Part shown: positions 62,201 through 64,000 of the stretch, one piece after another
Layout of the letters: each line of letters starts with the position of its first letter
Position numbering within the stretch: the first letter of the stretch is position 1
Origin: Patagioenas fasciata
Taxonomy: Eukaryota; Chordata; Aves; Columbiformes; Columbidae
NCBI RefSeq assembly: GCF_037038585.1
Contig: NC_092525.1
Coordinates: 19,550,867 to 19,614,866, forward strand
DNA length: 64,000 nt
Reading direction: 5' to 3'
Made by a program: the position numbers and the translations under genes
Notes under the pieces: model-generated
Told to the model about the DNA's origin: nothing
The model's input: only the letters and a program-made list of their open reading frames with translations
Databases searched by the model: none

Positions 62201-63422
62201 AATTGTGAAATTATATACTGAACTTGCTCCATTTTAATTGCTGTTGCACTGAACACGCCAAATACTTCATGTTGCCAATTGATTATAGTCCTTTATAGTC
62301 CTAATCAATAAACTAATTAAGCTGCTGGTTTGTGCCTTTCTTCCCATTAATAACGACAGATAGTGATCATGTCCATCACTCTAGTATCTGAGCAGCAGCC
62401 CAGAATAATTACTTTCTTGAAGAGAGGAGAGATCAGCAGTGCAGAGTGTCTTGCATTTCAAAGCGATGCTCCCCGGCGTACCGGCAGCTGCTCAGGGATG
62501 GACTGGGTTCGTTACTGACATTAGTCTCTCATGCCATGGCCTGTAGCTCTCCAGGCTGCCTCAGGATCCACCAGGAGATGGTGGTGTCTGCTCAACAGCT
62601 CTCCCAAGGAATGCACATGTGATGAACATTGCACGCACCACACTTGGCTCTTTTAGGAGCTACGTGCATCACGCCTGTGGGCCATATCAGCTTTTGATGG
62701 ATTTTATAGGTGGCTGCAAAGACTTGCAATCTTCACCCTCTCCCCTCTCACCCATTTCACTTGATTTCTTTGTGGTGGGCAGTTCAAGGCCAGTGCAGTG
62801 GCACTTCTGCAATGTGTTAGTCTTGAGCTCCCTGCCCCAGGCCAAGCTTTGAGGGACCCTCTCCTGGTGTCTGAAATTTGCACCAAAACCATGTTGGAGC
62901 ATGTATACCTGACAGCCATAGCATGACATCCTGCAGATTGTTTTCCCTGGAAAACAGTTCAAACCCTGCTTTGGCAGCCCTGTGCCAATGTCAGTGTCTG
63001 CCAGTAGCCTTGCCTGGAGATGGGAGGGGATGTCCTTGGAGAAAGAATGTTGTGCCACACAGTGTCCAACCTCCAGCAGGATGACGGAGGTGATGGGGAT
63101 GGTGGGGACCCCAGAACCACGGGGTGAAGCATCACCCTCGGTGAAGAGGAGATGAGGTCTCACCCCAACTTCGGAACTGTTGATCTGGCACAGAATGTGG
63201 TTTTGACTAAGATTTTACAAAAGAAAAAAAGTAAACTTGTCTTTCATTTTCTTTCCACCAGGACAACCATTTGACCCTCATTACAAAATTAATAGTGCTG
63301 TTTCAAACATCATCTGTTCCATAACTTTTGGGAACCGCTTCGACTACCATGACAACCGTTTCCAGGAATTACTGCACTCGCTGGCTGAAACGCTGTTGCT
63401 CATCGGAAGTTTCTGGGGCCAG
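59083..63422 (+). CDS. CYP2J: CYP2J-group cytochrome P450, partial (coding exons 1-4 of a probable 9)
   Basis: This is a microsomal family-2 P450 (haem monooxygenase, ER membrane, electrons from NADPH-P450 reductase). The joined exons give 224 residues. Residues about 19-36 form a hydrophobic signal anchor, followed by the basic stop-transfer KKRR and the proline hinge FPPGP (residues 43-47). Further on are [15 protein letters not shown], the C-helix WRQQR (W plus the arginine that contacts a haem propionate), and EPF-type/FGNRFDY motifs of exon 4. All four donors are GT and all three acceptors AG. Phases are 0, 1, 1, 0, as in CYP2 genes. The ATG at 59083 has an A at -3 and G at +4. The remaining exons, including the haem-cysteine exon, lie beyond position 64000. 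Bird CYP2J members include CYP2J19 (the ketolase behind red carotenoid colour) and CYP2J40; I cannot tell which paralogue this is. Exon 3 is three codons short. No stop or frameshift is seen, so the gene is probably functional, but the unseen half could change that. Confidence 0.93.
59290..60684 (+). other. CYP2J intron 1
   Basis: This phase-0 GT-AG intron is 1395 bp. Apart from a short minus-strand CR1 tail remnant near 60507-60537, I recognise nothing in it. Open frames of 60-82 codons in it have no recognisable domain. Confidence 0.85.
60507..60537 (-). mobile_element. CR1 3' tail remnant in CYP2J intron 1
   Basis: The string ttcatggaatagtttagatt and the following ggacggaacct resemble the reverse complement of the CR1 3' end, where the consensus has 'ATGATT..., facing GGTTGGA and GGGACCT'. 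Only about 31 bases are recognisable. Similarity was judged by eye, so a chance match is possible. Confidence 0.4.
60685..60847 (+). CDS. CYP2J: CYP2J coding exon 2
   Basis: This exon is exactly 163 bp, the canonical CYP2 exon 2 length, from acceptor ctttcag to donor ttg/gtaagc. It enters in phase 0 and leaves in phase 1. It encodes [14 protein letters not shown], the beta-1 sheet region ([16 protein letters not shown]) and the B-helix/B' start with FADRP, which begins substrate recognition site 1. Confidence 0.95.
60848..61488 (+). other. CYP2J intron 2
   Basis: This phase-1 GT-AG intron is 641 bp, with no repeat or second open segment that I recognise. Confidence 0.85.
61489..61629 (+). 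CDS. CYP2J: CYP2J coding exon 3, three codons short
   Basis: The acceptor is ccacctacag and the donor is aaag/gtgggt, phase 1 to phase 1. It encodes [16 protein letters not shown] (C-helix) and [15 protein letters not shown]. Family members have 150 bp here, with about three more residues (G-K-K/R) between the C-helix end and the S-x-E-E-x-x-Q-E-E helix. This copy has 141 bp, an in-frame loss of nine bases. The reading frame and the rest of the exon are intact. Confidence 0.92.
61630..63261 (+). other. CYP2J intron 3
   Basis: This phase-1 GT-AG intron is 1632 bp. The distal half is GC-richer and holds a 158-codon open frame on the minus strand (62687-63163), whose product I do not recognise. 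The frame has no obvious domain, so I treat it as chance or as old repeat sequence. Confidence 0.8.
63262..63422 (+). CDS. CYP2J: CYP2J coding exon 4
   Basis: This exon is exactly 161 bp, the canonical CYP2 exon 4 length, from acceptor ctttccaccag to donor ccag/gtaaag. It enters in phase 1 and leaves in phase 0. It encodes [20 protein letters not shown] and [16 protein letters not shown] (E-helix and E-F region), which are strongly CYP2J-like. No exon 5 is recognisable in the 578 bases that follow. Confidence 0.95.
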
Positions 63423-64000
63423 GTAAAGCCAGTTGGATGCTTTTCTAGCTTCAGCTACATGTAAGAGCTCAGAAACAGGAGTTTCTAAGGCACAATGTAA
63501 TCTGCTTTTCCCTGTAGAAAGAGAGTCACGTTATAAGCGAGATAACCATGAGTATTGTTTTACATTAGACTGGGTTTATGCACAAAATCCATCAGGAAAG
63601 CAAGGAAGGAAGTTAATATTATTGAGGCGTATAGAGAAAAAACATCACAGGATTGTAAAACCTGCTGTAACTGAAGAGTAAGGGAAATACCTTTAAAATA
63701 TCTATGTTTCTACAAAAAGAGTCAATTAATAGTACTCTAAGTGAAAATTCCCTCCTTTTCCCCCATCCCTTTCCCAACTAGTTTTTCAAATAACATTTTT
63801 CAGTTAGGTGGATTTGGGGACAGATTGCACATAGCTTCTGCATGGGCACACAGCATGGGCCACATCCGATGTCTGTTCCCCCAACGGACCCCAGCACTAA
63901 GGGGCTCCTCTGCATCCACACTGATTTATGACTCTGGTGGTCACCTCACATTAGGTGACAGATTTGACCATGCAGTATTAGAGAACCTGATCAGCGGAAA
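63423..64000 (+). other. CYP2J intron 4, cut by the window end
   Basis: The donor gtaaag opens this intron, and no exon 5 acceptor plus CYP2-like coding is visible before the edge. An 82-codon open frame (63433-63681) is not P450-like. Confidence 0.75.

Overview
The window looks like avian (at least sauropsid) nuclear DNA. The main evidence is a well-preserved 3' end of a CR1 retroposon at 818-1180, carrying the doubled CR1 tail octamer. Two shorter CR1 tail remnants, L2/MIR-like ancient repeats and vertebrate-type exon/intron structure agree with this. The exact species cannot be read from the sequence.

The only gene I can support firmly is at the right edge. It is a plus-strand microsomal cytochrome P450 of the CYP2J group, with start codon at 59083 and the first four coding exons visible (59083-59289, 60685-60847, 61489-61629, 63262-63422). 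It runs off the window before exon 5. Exons 2 and 4 have the canonical CYP2 lengths (163 and 161 bp) and phases. Exon 3 is 141 bp instead of 150 bp, which removes three residues just after the C-helix. In vertebrates CYP2J genes lie between HOOK1 and NFIA. The long gene-poor stretch to the left is therefore probably the 5' flank of a CYP2J cluster facing NFIA, although nothing in the window itself proves that synteny.

The left 58 kb contains no gene I can name. One isolated 178-bp open segment with good splice signals (1734-1911) encodes what resembles the second half of a Calx-beta domain of the FRAS1/FREM type. It is the most interesting unexplained item and may be an exon, or a relic, of an undescribed FREM-like gene. 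The rest of the 58 kb is intergenic. It holds CR1 and L2/MIR remnants, a MITE-like foldback (8429-8492), a 40-bp direct repeat pair (9201 and 9743), a 28-bp tandem duplication (42346-42401), palindromes, a 43-bp strictly alternating purine/pyrimidine tract (18529-18571), microsatellites, several CpG-dense patches, and AT-rich stretches that look like candidate conserved noncoding elements.

I found no evidence for a multi-gene system, a CRISPR array, tRNA or rRNA genes, or an intact mobile element. The many 60-190 codon open frames in the left part are mostly what unconstrained vertebrate DNA gives by chance.
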